Below, piece after piece: positions 19,601 through 27,199 of a stretch of DNA of 64,000 nucleotides. Position numbers and translations under genes: made by a program. Every line of letters starts with the position of its first letter. Within the stretch, counting starts at the first letter, position 1. Origin of the DNA: Paenibacillus sedimenti (lineage in GTDB: Bacteria > Bacillota > Bacilli > Paenibacillales > NBRC-103111); assembly GCF_014534655.1 (NCBI RefSeq), contig NZ_JACVVD010000008.1, forward strand, positions 186,001-250,000, written 5' to 3'. The notes under the pieces were generated by a model, which had not been told where the DNA came from, did no database searches, and saw nothing but the letters and a program-made list of their open reading frames with translations.

Positions 19601-20244
19601 GGATGATCCTCTCGAACAAGACGATCGTCACGAAGAAAGGCCAGCCCATGGCGTTCATGGAGCTGGAGGATCGCATCGATAAGGTCGAGGTGGTCTTGTT
19701 CCCCGAGACCTGGAAGCAAGCGGCTCCGCTCGTGCAGAAAGGGCGGCTTGTCCTCGTCCGGGCGAAGCTGCAGCTTCAGGACGAGGATCCGCCCAAGCTG
19801 CTCGCGGAGCAGCTTGCCGCGCTGGACGACCCTGCGGCCGTCCAGCGGATCCGCCGGCAGCCTGGGATGCATAGGCGATCGGTTGACGGAGTCAACGATC
19901 GGCCGCATCGCGCGGCTGCCGCAGGCTCACGCGCAGCGGCGCAGCCTGCGCGGACGAGCGCTGCCCGGCCGCAGGCTGCGGGCATCGCGCGTCCTGCACC
20001 CGCTGTTGAGCCGAAGGCTCAGCGGGTGTTCGTCAAGATCTCGGCTGATTGCGAGCAGCCGGACAAGCTGCTTCAGCTGAAGGCTCTGCTGAAGCTGCAC
20101 AAGGGGCCACTCGCTGTTGCGCTCTTCTACGAAAGCAGCGGCAAGCTCTTGGCCCTCAGCGATCAATACCTGGTCGATCCCTCGAAGGAGCTGCTGCGCA
20201 TGATCGAGACGATCATGGGCAAAGATTCCGTTCGGGTGAAATAA
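16636..20244 (+). CDS. dnaE: DNA polymerase III subunit alpha
   Basis: Replicative polymerase subunit (1202 aa) of the DnaE type, the primer-extending polymerase beside PolC in Bacillales. An N-terminal PHP domain starts at HLHVHSEYSLLDG. The palm motifs PGRGSSAGSLVAYVL (about 361-375) and PDIDIDFSDERRDEV (about 400-414, catalytic Asp residues) are present, followed by thumb and fingers, helix-hairpin-helix (about 835-870) and an OB-fold (about 985-1060). Between the OB-fold and the C-terminal domain lies an unusual Ala/Arg/Pro-rich linker (about 1075-1130) with much higher GC than the rest. AGGAGG precedes the ATG. Confidence 0.97.
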   Translation: MSSFVHLHVHSEYSLLDGAARMEELVSQAAALGMTSLALTDHGVMYGAIAFYKACKQRGIKPIIGCEVYYTAGSIREKGTRQEQPIYHLILLAKNQQGYQNLMKLCSIGHLQGFHYKPRIDYEHLSKHAEGLICLSSCLGSEISQHLLHDRKEEARKAAERYRDIFGDDFFLEIQDHGMIEQKKVMVEMIELSKATGIPLIATNDVHYVREPDHVVQDILICIGTGKTVEDKDRLRMGTSQMYLKSDEEMRRLFVHVPEALTNTAVVASRCNLELEFGKSILPKFRPIAEDLTAGAYLKELCLQGMEQRYGGKPEWQELDSQLKKLAEERLYYELGVIEKMGFSDYFLIVWDFIRFAHEKDIMTGPGRGSSAGSLVAYVLRITNVDPLQYKLLFERFLNPERITMPDIDIDFSDERRDEVIDYVVAKYGQEHVAQIITFGTMAAKAAVRDVGRVLNLPYGEVDRAAKTIPNQLGMTLSEALQVSPELKTLTERQPKTAELLQMAMRVEGMPRHASTHAAGVVISREPLTQYVPLQEGTAQTALTQYTMEHLEAIGLLKMDFLGLRTLSIIERTLNWIEQMEGVRIDFNKLNMDQDLLTYEMLSKGDATGVFQMEGNGFKKVLKDLKPSVFEDIISVLALYRPGPMEFIPKYIAGKHGLMEVVYPHPALEPILRDTYGIIVYQEQIMQIASSMAGFSLGEADLLRRAVSKKKREVLDEERAHFVAGSLKQGFEAEDANRVYDMIVRFADYGFPRAHATAYGVLAFQTAYLKAHYPVYFMASMLTAVMGNHRKVAEYVDECRRMKMAVLPPDVNGSGTVFTPDRQGAIRFGLAAIKNVGTHAIDAILSERKQGPFESLLDFCRRVDLRVCNKRVIESLIQGGAFDTLGGHRAQLMAILDETIASATKWRKERDDLQLHLFGFVEEPNWEVEVPDIPPMAQSRQLEFEKELLGMYISGHPLDAYMEVLAELEADKLHELQELPDNSEVIVAGMILSNKTIVTKKGQPMAFMELEDRIDKVEVVLFPETWKQAAPLVQKGRLVLVRAKLQLQDEDPPKLLAEQLAALDDPAAVQRIRRQPGMHRRSVDGVNDRPHRAAAAGSRAAAQPARTSAARPQAAGIARPAPAVEPKAQRVFVKISADCEQPDKLLQLKALLKLHKGPLAVALFYESSGKLLALSDQYLVDPSKELLRMIETIMGKDSVRVK

Positions 20245-20315
20245 TGTCCTCTTCCTCCGCATATAAATAGGAACCCGTATGTATGGGAATTCGGGTTTAT
20301 ATAAGGAGGAAAGTT

Positions 20316-20816
20316 ATGACCGAACAACTGATGATCCAACTGCTGCAAAAGCGCGGCGTTACCATCGAGCAGATCGCTGAAATTGTATTTAAACTGCAAA
20401 AGCCCTATAATGATAAACTTACTATAGAAGAATGCGCAGACAGCGTGCTGGCCGTCCTGGCCAAGCGCGAAGTGCAGTATACGCTCTATACGGGCATAGC
20501 TCTCGATGAATTGGCTGAGAAAAAGCTCCTCCCCGAGCCGCTTCAGTCGATTCTTGAGGTGGATGAGCCTTTATTCGGCGTAGATGAGACGCTAGCCCTA
20601 GGCATTGTTCATGTCTATGGCATGATCGGACTCACCAGCTTTGGATATTTGGACAAAGAGAAGATCGGCATCATCCGGGCTTTGAATGATAATCGGGCTG
20701 CCGTGCATGTCTTTCTCGATGATCTTGTCTGCGGGCTTGCAGCTGCGGCCTCCGCGAGAATCGCCCATCAAAACGAAAATGCACCTGATTATAGCTCCAA
20801 ACTTCGTCTGGACTAG
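20316..20816 (+). CDS. Phosphatidylglycerophosphatase A-like protein (YutG type)
   Basis: A 166-aa protein with the PgpA-family pattern, including LGIVHVYGMIGLTSFGYLDKEKIGII and the acidic FLDDLVCGLAAA motif. PgpA hydrolyses phosphatidylglycerophosphate in E. coli. Firmicutes homologues such as YutG are soluble-looking and their substrate is less certain. ATG at 20316 follows AAGGAGGA; the earlier ATG at 20283 lacks a ribosome site. It lies between dnaE and accDA. Confidence 0.78.
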   Translation: MTEQLMIQLLQKRGVTIEQIAEIVFKLQKPYNDKLTIEECADSVLAVLAKREVQYTLYTGIALDELAEKKLLPEPLQSILEVDEPLFGVDETLALGIVHVYGMIGLTSFGYLDKEKIGIIRALNDNRAAVHVFLDDLVCGLAAAASARIAHQNENAPDYSSKLRLD

Positions 20817-20969
20817 CTTATTCAGGTTGTGCTCTGTTGCGGGAAAAAGAGTAGTTATGATATCATTATTCCATTGTGTGTGCCTATGCCTATATGATGT
20901 TTATCAAGTCATCGTTGCCAACTCTCGCACTTTATACAGGTCGTTGCACTTCATAGGAGGTTTTTTTTC

Positions 20970-21158
20970 ATGTGGACGGTGATTTACATAGCTCCTACCG
21001 CCAGAATCGCAGAGCGGATTAAACAGAAGCTATCGGAGGAAGGATTTCTCGTGCAGGTTCGAGGTATCAACCTGTCCAAAAACCAGTTCGAAATTCTCGT
21101 TCCCGCAGGGGAAGTGGAAGAAGTGCAGGAAGTGCTGAATTCTATTTTACATAGATAG
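20970..21158 (+). CDS. Small DUF2007-like cytoplasmic protein
   Basis: A 62-aa protein with a beta-alpha-beta pattern (WTVIYIAPTARIAERIKQKLSEEGFLVQVRGI ... FEILVPAGEVEEVQEVLNSIL), as in the DUF2007 putative signal-transducing family. A strong AGGAGG lies 9 bases before the ATG. It sits just before accD and may be co-transcribed. The upstream gap 20817-20969 holds nothing I recognise. Function is unknown. Confidence 0.65.
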   Translation: MWTVIYIAPTARIAERIKQKLSEEGFLVQVRGINLSKNQFEILVPAGEVEEVQEVLNSILHR

Positions 21159-21224
21159 CGGATGTAGAAGTAAGTAACGTGGCTTGTCAGATTATCACGA
21201 TAAAAGCCAAGTAGAGGTGGAAAA

Positions 21225-22091
21225 GTGCTAAAGGATCTATTTCAAAAACGAAAATATGCGACCATTCCTTCCGAGCGAACAAAAAGGGAAATTCCCGAGG
21301 GTTTAATGAATAAATGTCCGAAATGCGGTACGATTCAGACAAGCAAAGAGCTGGAGAAGAACCTGAAAGTTTGTACAGCCTGCGGCTATCATTATCGATT
21401 AAACGCGATGGAACGCATCCAGATGACACTCGACGAAGGTCGGATTTTCGAATACGACAACAACATGATCTCAGAGGATCCTTTACAGTTTCCGGACTAT
21501 ATAGAGAAACTGGATAAAGCCAAAAGCTCTACGAATCTGCAGGATGCCATAATCACCGGTGAAGGTACGATTGGCGGGTATCCGGTTGTTATCGCGGCGA
21601 TGAGCTTTGACTTCATGGGCGGATCGCTAGGCTCCGTTGTAGGAGAAAGAATAACAAGAGCAGTAGAAATGGCCATTCAGAAGAAGTACCCGATTATTAT
21701 TTATTCCACTTCGGGTGGAGCCCGCATGCAGGAAAGCATCTTAAGCCTGATGCAAATGGCGAAGACAAGCGCTGCATTGTCCAAGCTTAGCGAGGAAGGC
21801 GGATTATTCATTTCGGTTATTACGGATCCGACTTTCGGCGGCGTTTCAGCCAGCTTCGCTATGCTCGGCGATATTATTATCGCTGAACCTGCGGCACCGT
21901 TCGGATTCACAGGCCGCCGCGTCATTGAGCAGACAATTAAACAGAAGCTCCCGGACAATTTCCAAACGTCTGAATTCAACCTGGAGCATGGTCAGCTCGA
22001 TAAAGTCGTGAGCCGCAAAGACATGAGGCCTACGTTAATCAAGCTGCTCGACATGCACGGAGTGAAGGGGGATGTGACTTATGGCGGGTGA
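21225..22091 (+). CDS. accD: Acetyl-CoA carboxylase carboxyltransferase subunit beta
   Basis: Beta subunit (288 aa) of the carboxyltransferase that moves the carboxyl group from biotin to acetyl-CoA, the committed step of fatty-acid synthesis. The N-terminal zinc ribbon CPKCGT...CTACGY (Cys pairs near residues 31-34 and 50-53) is followed by the crotonase-like fold with [26 protein letters not shown] and [16 protein letters not shown] start after GAGGTGG. It overlaps accA by 11 bases, giving coupled synthesis of the two subunits. Confidence 0.96.
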   Translation: MLKDLFQKRKYATIPSERTKREIPEGLMNKCPKCGTIQTSKELEKNLKVCTACGYHYRLNAMERIQMTLDEGRIFEYDNNMISEDPLQFPDYIEKLDKAKSSTNLQDAIITGEGTIGGYPVVIAAMSFDFMGGSLGSVVGERITRAVEMAIQKKYPIIIYSTSGGARMQESILSLMQMAKTSAALSKLSEEGGLFISVITDPTFGGVSASFAMLGDIIIAEPAAPFGFTGRRVIEQTIKQKLPDNFQTSEFNLEHGQLDKVVSRKDMRPTLIKLLDMHGVKGDVTYGG

Positions 22092-23055
22092 GATGCCATT
22101 TGAACAGCCATTGGCAGAACTGAAGAGTAAAATTGCTGAGCTTCGCAAATTTGGCGCAGAGAAACAGATTGACTTTTCAGAAGAAATACGCCGATTGGAA
22201 GAAAGATACGCCGAGCTTGAGGATGAGCTTTATGCAAATATGTCTTCTGCCGAGAAGATGCAGCTCGCTCGTCATCCGCAAAGGCCGACGACAATTGATT
22301 ATATTCAATCCATTTTTACTGATTTTATTGAATTTCACGGAGACAGGCTGTATGGGGACGACCTTGCGATCGTTGGCGGACTAGCCAAGTTGAACGGCGT
22401 ACCGGTCACCGTTGTGGGTCACCAAAAAGGGAAAGATACCAAAGACAATATCGCCCGCAATTTCGGATGTCCGCATCCGGAAGGCTTCCGCAAGGCGCTT
22501 CGATTGATGCGTCAAGCAAACAAGTTTAAGCGTCCTATCGTTACGTTCATCGATACTAAAGGCGCATTCCCGGGGAATGCAGCGGAAGAGCGCGGCCAAG
22601 GTGAAGCGATTGCCAGAAATTTGCTGGAAATGGCCTCTTTTCGCGTGCCGATCATCTGCATTGTCATTGGTGAAGGCGGGAGCGGCGGCGCACTCGCATT
22701 AGGCGTCGGCAATAAGGTGTTAATGTTGGAAAATGCTATCTATTCGGTAATCAGTCCGGAAGGTGCTGCTTCCATTTTATATAAAGATGCTTCCAAAGCT
22801 TTGCATGCGGCAGAAGCAATGAAAATTACGGCCGATCATATTATGGATCTTGGCGTGATCGACGGCATTATTCCGGAGCCGAAAGGCGGAGCGCATCGGG
22901 ATCCATCGGCGCAAGCGGAATTCATTAAAGATGCAATCTGGGAACAACTTCAGCCATTGCTGAGCATGACTGAACAGGAGCTGCTCGAGGGCCGATACCG
23001 TAAATTTAGAGACATCGGTAGGTTCACATTTATTCAGGAGGGTAACCATGCGTAA
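22081..23055 (+). CDS. accA: Acetyl-CoA carboxylase carboxyltransferase subunit alpha
   Basis: Alpha subunit (324 aa) that completes the carboxyltransferase with AccD. It shows family features [32 protein letters not shown] (in segments) and the oxyanion-forming [14 protein letters not shown] and [12 protein letters not shown] regions. Its last 8 bases overlap the pyk start. In many Bacillales pfkA lies between accA and pyk; here there is no room for it. Confidence 0.96.
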   Translation: MAGEMPFEQPLAELKSKIAELRKFGAEKQIDFSEEIRRLEERYAELEDELYANMSSAEKMQLARHPQRPTTIDYIQSIFTDFIEFHGDRLYGDDLAIVGGLAKLNGVPVTVVGHQKGKDTKDNIARNFGCPHPEGFRKALRLMRQANKFKRPIVTFIDTKGAFPGNAAEERGQGEAIARNLLEMASFRVPIICIVIGEGGSGGALALGVGNKVLMLENAIYSVISPEGAASILYKDASKALHAAEAMKITADHIMDLGVIDGIIPEPKGGAHRDPSAQAEFIKDAIWEQLQPLLSMTEQELLEGRYRKFRDIGRFTFIQEGNHA

Positions 23056-24802
23056 AACGAAAATTGTCTGTACGATTGGACCTGCAAGCGAATCAAAAGA
23101 AAATTTAAAAAAGCTTCTTGAAGCTGGAATGAACGTTGCCCGTCTCAACTTCTCCCATGGAGATTTTGAGGAGCACGGCGCACGGATCCGCAACCTTCGC
23201 GCAGCATGCGAAGAAACAGGCAAAACAGCAGCGATTTTATTAGACACCAAAGGGCCGGAAATCCGTACCGGCAAATTGAAAGAAGAGCCGATCGAGCTTG
23301 TTCAGGACAAGCACATCATCCTCACGACCGAAGAGATTCTTGGCGACGCTGACCGCATCTCGGTTACATACGAGAACCTGCCGCGCGATGTTCAAGTAGG
23401 TTCCACGATCCTGATCGATGACGGTCTGATCGGATTAACGGTCGTAGACATTCGCGGTACAGACATCGAATGCCGCATCGTGAACGGCGGAACGATTAAA
23501 AGCAAAAAAGGCGTAAACGTACCTGGCGTGAAAATAAGCCTTCCAGGCATCACGGACAAAGACGCCAACGATATCGTATTCGGTATCGAGCAAGGCGTTG
23601 ACTTTATCGCGGCATCCTTCGTGCGTAAAGCAAGCGACGTTATGGAAATTCGCGAGCTGCTCGAGAGACACAATGCGACTCACATTCAAATCATTAGTAA
23701 AATCGAAAACCAGGAGGGCGTCGAGAACTTAGACGAAATTTTGGAAGTATCCGATGGTCTGATGGTTGCCCGTGGAGACCTTGGCGTTGAAATCCCGGCG
23801 GAAGATGTGCCAGTCGTTCAAAAGCAAATGATTAAGAAATGTAACATCGTTGGTAAACCGGTTATTACGGCGACGATGATGCTGGATTCTATGCAGCGTA
23901 ACCCTCGTCCGACTCGCGCAGAAGCAAGTGACGTAGCGAACGCCGTTTTTGACGGTACGGATGCTGTTATGTTGTCCGGTGAAACAGCTGCTGGTAAGTA
24001 TCCTGTTGAATCCGTACAAACGATGGCTCGCATTGCTGAACGTGCGGAAGCAGCTTTGGAATATAAAGAGATCTTCCTTCGACAAGCGCAAGCGCAGCAA
24101 GTTACGGTGACTGAGGCAATCTCGCAAGCTGTTGCGAACTCGGCTCTGGAGCTTGGCGCGAAAGCGATTCTTACTTCAACAGAAAGCGGATATACAGCCA
24201 GAATGGTATCCAAATACCGTCCGAAAGCGCCTATCATCGCTGTAACGCCTAACGAGCAAGTTATTCGCCGTCTTTCCCTTGTATGGGGTGTTATTCCGGT
24301 TAAAGGCGTTGAAGCGAAAACAACGGACGAGCTGTTCAACCTTGCTGTTGACAGCAGTATCAAAACAGGCATCGTAAGCCTTGGCGACATCGTTGTGATT
24401 ACGGCAGGCGTACCTGTTGGCCGCTCCGGAACCACGAACCTGATCAAGGTACATCACGTCGGCGAGATGATTGCCAAGGGTACAGGGATCGGTACTCAAA
24501 CAGCTACCGGTAAAGTTGTGACTGCACGCACTCCTGAAGAAGCGAATGCCAAAATGGTTGACGGTGCGGTTCTTGTTACCATTTCTACTGACAGAGAATA
24601 CATGCCGGCAGTCCAAAAAGCTTCCGCATTAATTACGGAAGTGGGCGGCATCACTTCTCACGCAGCCGTTGTTGCGTTAAGCCTCGGCATCCCTGTAATT
24701 GTAGGTGTAGAACGTGCAACCGACTTAATTCAAGACGGTACGGAAGTATCCATCTACCCGGAGGTCGGCGTGATCTACTCCGGCCAGGCGAAAGTTCTGT
24801 AA
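23048..24802 (+). CDS. pyk: Pyruvate kinase with C-terminal PEP-utiliser domain
   Basis: Glycolytic enzyme (584 aa) converting PEP and ADP to pyruvate and ATP. The N-terminal [10 protein letters not shown], substrate loop [11 protein letters not shown], catalytic-lysine region [19 protein letters not shown] and [12 protein letters not shown] motifs are all present. The extra C-terminal domain (about 500-584, with [11 protein letters not shown]) resembles the phosphohistidine domain of PEP-utilising enzymes, as usual in Bacillus pyruvate kinases. The ribosome site CAGGAGGG lies inside accA. A strong terminator follows. Confidence 0.97.
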   Translation: MRKTKIVCTIGPASESKENLKKLLEAGMNVARLNFSHGDFEEHGARIRNLRAACEETGKTAAILLDTKGPEIRTGKLKEEPIELVQDKHIILTTEEILGDADRISVTYENLPRDVQVGSTILIDDGLIGLTVVDIRGTDIECRIVNGGTIKSKKGVNVPGVKISLPGITDKDANDIVFGIEQGVDFIAASFVRKASDVMEIRELLERHNATHIQIISKIENQEGVENLDEILEVSDGLMVARGDLGVEIPAEDVPVVQKQMIKKCNIVGKPVITATMMLDSMQRNPRPTRAEASDVANAVFDGTDAVMLSGETAAGKYPVESVQTMARIAERAEAALEYKEIFLRQAQAQQVTVTEAISQAVANSALELGAKAILTSTESGYTARMVSKYRPKAPIIAVTPNEQVIRRLSLVWGVIPVKGVEAKTTDELFNLAVDSSIKTGIVSLGDIVVITAGVPVGRSGTTNLIKVHHVGEMIAKGTGIGTQTATGKVVTARTPEEANAKMVDGAVLVTISTDREYMPAVQKASALITEVGGITSHAAVVALSLGIPVIVGVERATDLIQDGTEVSIYPEVGVIYSGQAKVL

Positions 24803-24819
24803 GGGATTGAAATAACAGC

Positions 24820-24857
24820 AAGAGTGAAGCGAGATCGTTCTCGGCTTCACTCTTTTT
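24820..24857 (+). terminator. Terminator of the accDA-pyk operon
   Basis: Perfect stem AAGAGTGAAGC / GCTTCACTCTT followed by a T run. Confidence 0.9.
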
Positions 24858-24876
24858 TGTACAGGAGGCATAGAAC

Positions 24877-25329
24877 ATGAGCACGCAGACATGGCACCAA
24901 CATCAACTTCGCGTACGTTATGAAGAAACCGATCAAATGGGGGTCGTGTATCATGCCAATTATTTGACTTGGTTTGAGATCGGACGAACCGAGCTTATTA
25001 GAGAGCTTGGATACCCTTACCGTAAAATTGAGGAGAAAGGGCTTCTTCTGCCCCTTGTTGAAGCGGATGCCAAGTTCAAGAAACCGGCTCGCTATGACGA
25101 TCTGGTAAGTATTTACACACGCATATCCGAGTCTAGCAGCATTCGTATAGATTTCGCCTATGAAATCCGCAAAATTACTGAAGTTCATTCGACAGGCGTA
25201 CATGAACCGGAAGGGGAATTGCTGGTAACCGGTACAACCCGCCACGTCTGGGTGAATCCTTCTTGGAAGCCCGTACGTATAGAAAAGGAAGCGCCGGATT
25301 TATGGCAGCTGCTCACAGAGAGGAGATGA
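24877..25329 (+). CDS. Acyl-CoA thioesterase, YbgC/4-hydroxybenzoyl-CoA type
   Basis: Hotdog-fold thioesterase (150 aa) that should hydrolyse acyl-CoA thioesters. The active-site segment RYEETDQMGVVYHANYLTWFEIGRTELIRE near residues 10-40 is the YbgC/FadM signature, including the Asp and HANY elements. AGGAGG lies 9 bases before the ATG. It is 4 bases upstream of fxsA and the two form an operon downstream of pyk. The acyl preference cannot be read from sequence. Confidence 0.88.
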   Translation: MSTQTWHQHQLRVRYEETDQMGVVYHANYLTWFEIGRTELIRELGYPYRKIEEKGLLLPLVEADAKFKKPARYDDLVSIYTRISESSSIRIDFAYEIRKITEVHSTGVHEPEGELLVTGTTRHVWVNPSWKPVRIEKEAPDLWQLLTERR

Positions 25330-25333
25330 GCCC

Positions 25334-25729
25334 ATGTTTCGATTGCTGCTTGCTGTCTTTATCGTTGTGCCTGCGATAGAAATCGCCTTTATGATTACGC
25401 TTGGTCATTTCATTGGAGGCTGGACTACTTTTGCGCTGATCGTGCTAAGCGGCTTCCTGGGTGCTTATTTTGCTAAACGCGAAGGGAGCAAGGTGTGGGA
25501 GTATGCCCGATATGAATGGTCGCAAGGTCAGTTGCCCGCTAAACACCTGCTGGACGGAATTTGTATTTTCGTAGGCGGCATTTTATTAATAACGCCGGGC
25601 TTTGTCACTGACATTCTAGGTTTTTTACTTGTGTTTCCATTTACGCGTCCGATCTTCAAAGTACTGTTCCTGTCTTTGATCCAGAAGCAAATAGGCAAGG
25701 GTCGAATTAACTTTTTCTTCCGTAAATAA
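25334..25729 (+). CDS. fxsA: FxsA family membrane protein
   Basis: A 131-aa membrane protein of the FxsA/YtzA family with about three helices and the characteristic VVPAIEIAFMITLGHFIGGWTTFALIVLSGFLGA start and LLITPGFVTDILGFLLVFPFTR segment. E. coli FxsA relieves phage T7 exclusion by F plasmid when overproduced; the normal role is unknown. The gene position beside pyk and ytvI matches Bacillales synteny. Confidence 0.9.
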   Translation: MFRLLLAVFIVVPAIEIAFMITLGHFIGGWTTFALIVLSGFLGAYFAKREGSKVWEYARYEWSQGQLPAKHLLDGICIFVGGILLITPGFVTDILGFLLVFPFTRPIFKVLFLSLIQKQIGKGRINFFFRK

Positions 25730-25737
25730 TACCCTAT

Positions 25738-25786
25738 GAAAAAGCTCAGCACTCTCTCTAATCAGAGGAGGCTGAGCCTTTTTGTA
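25738..25786. terminator. Bidirectional terminator between fxsA and ytvI
   Basis: AAAAAGCTCAGC pairs with GCTGAGCCTTTTT; the stem is flanked by A and T runs on both sides and so can serve both convergent genes. It overlaps the last codons of ytvI. Confidence 0.8.
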
Positions 25787-26894
25787 TGTATGCGGCGATA
25801 TCGTGGAAAATACGCGCCCTATAGAACGCAAATATAATCAGAAGCGTCACGGGTCCGATAATCAGTCCGACTAACCCGAACAATTGCAGTCCAACAAACA
25901 TAGCGATTAATGTCGCCAATGGTTCTAGACCAACGGATGAGGCTAATACTTTGGGCTCCATGATTTGCCGGGCAATGACAATGACACCGTATAGGACACT
26001 AAGACCTATCCCCAGATAAATATCTCCTTGTGCGAAAAATACATAGAGAATCCAAGGTACCATAACGGCTCCCGTTCCTAAGTACGGCATTAAGTCCGCT
26101 AAACCGGTCAGCAAGCCAATGGTTATCGCATAGTTCACATTGAGCACGAGCAGGCCGATAATGACAACCAGCGCTGTGAGAGAGACAAGAATGAGTTGGG
26201 CACGTAAGTAACCGAATAACGCTTTTTGCAAATCGTTCCTTATAAGCTTCGTGGTCTTCACGATCGTATCCGAGAAGATGCCCTTGTATCTGCTTATAAG
26301 CTGATACCAATCCTTGCTAATGAAAAAAGTGGCCAGCAAGACGATAATCGTTAATGTCGCAATGTTGGGCAAGGAGGTCAAGAACCCTTTCAACGTACCG
26401 AACACATACCCGATAATATGTTTGCTGACATCTGCTATAGATCCGGCTGTCGAAGATAAATTATTGTTGACTGTTTCTTGATATTTGGGGTTGCTTTCAA
26501 AAAATTCATTAATCCTTTCGATCCAATCTTGGAAAGCCGTAGAGTTAATGAAAACGTTAAATTGATCGGCCCAGCGGTTAATCTGATCCTGCAGCGTTTC
26601 GGCTAAAGAGCCTAATTCCACAATGATATTGGCGACCAGCACGGTTATGGCCGTGATCATTGCACCCAAAAACAAAAGCATGGATAGGGTTACGGCGAGC
26701 CAGCGCGGCAGCTTCATTTTAAAATGGAAAAAATTAACGAGCGGGTTCAGCAAGAGGGCAATGAGCCAGCCGAAAATAAACGGATAAATCAACGGGGTAA
26801 CATAATAAAGGGCTAAGCCGAGAAGCAGTACAATGATGGCTACCCAGATGCCTCTGAAAATTTGATGAACTAAGCGCGGATTGAGGATATTCAT
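25758..26894 (-). CDS. ytvI: Sporulation membrane protein YtvI, AI-2E transporter family
   Basis: A 378-aa polytopic membrane protein of the AI-2 exporter (PerM/TqsA-like) superfamily. It has about eight helices and the conserved tail LLTGLADLMPYLGTGAVMVPWILY and PKVLASSVGLEPLATLIAMFVGLQLFGLVGLIIGP. B. subtilis YtvI is annotated as a sporulation integral membrane protein; transport of AI-2 is not implied. The open frame starts 27 codons earlier, but the ATG at 26894 follows AAGGAGAG. The 305-base gap upstream to ppk has AT-rich promoter-like sequence but no gene I can see. Confidence 0.9.
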   Translation of the reverse strand: MNILNPRLVHQIFRGIWVAIIVLLLGLALYYVTPLIYPFIFGWLIALLLNPLVNFFHFKMKLPRWLAVTLSMLLFLGAMITAITVLVANIIVELGSLAETLQDQINRWADQFNVFINSTAFQDWIERINEFFESNPKYQETVNNNLSSTAGSIADVSKHIIGYVFGTLKGFLTSLPNIATLTIIVLLATFFISKDWYQLISRYKGIFSDTIVKTTKLIRNDLQKALFGYLRAQLILVSLTALVVIIGLLVLNVNYAITIGLLTGLADLMPYLGTGAVMVPWILYVFFAQGDIYLGIGLSVLYGVIVIARQIMEPKVLASSVGLEPLATLIAMFVGLQLFGLVGLIIGPVTLLIIFAFYRARIFHDIAAYIQKGSASSD

Positions 26895-27199
26895 GGTATT
26901 TTCTCTCCTTGCTTCAACATAGTTGTATTGTAACACGTTCAAGGAAGAATACGAAAATCCATTCACATTTACCACATAAGGATTTATTAGTTTCCGATTA
27001 ATCGGATAATAAAAATTCTTATTGGCATATAAAACTTCCTCTAAAAGCGGTCTGGCTACTTGGAAAGGACTTCGATAAAAGTTTTATTTACAAAATCTTA
27101 ATATTTCAAGAGGGGACTTTCTGCATTGTCCGTCCACCTGGAGCATAGTACAATGAGGGTACGAATGTCGAAAATTAGAACATCATTAACGGAGGCTTT

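Noticed and set aside
19212..20080. Several long alternative-frame ORFs in the dnaE 3' end
   Set aside because: High GC makes stops rare; the dnaE frame has conserved motifs and the others show no family pattern.
27087..27103. TTTACA-N5-TTAATA upstream of ppk as a Pho box
   Set aside because: Only one good hexamer in AT-rich DNA, with no further 11-bp phased copies; too weak next to the array at phoP.
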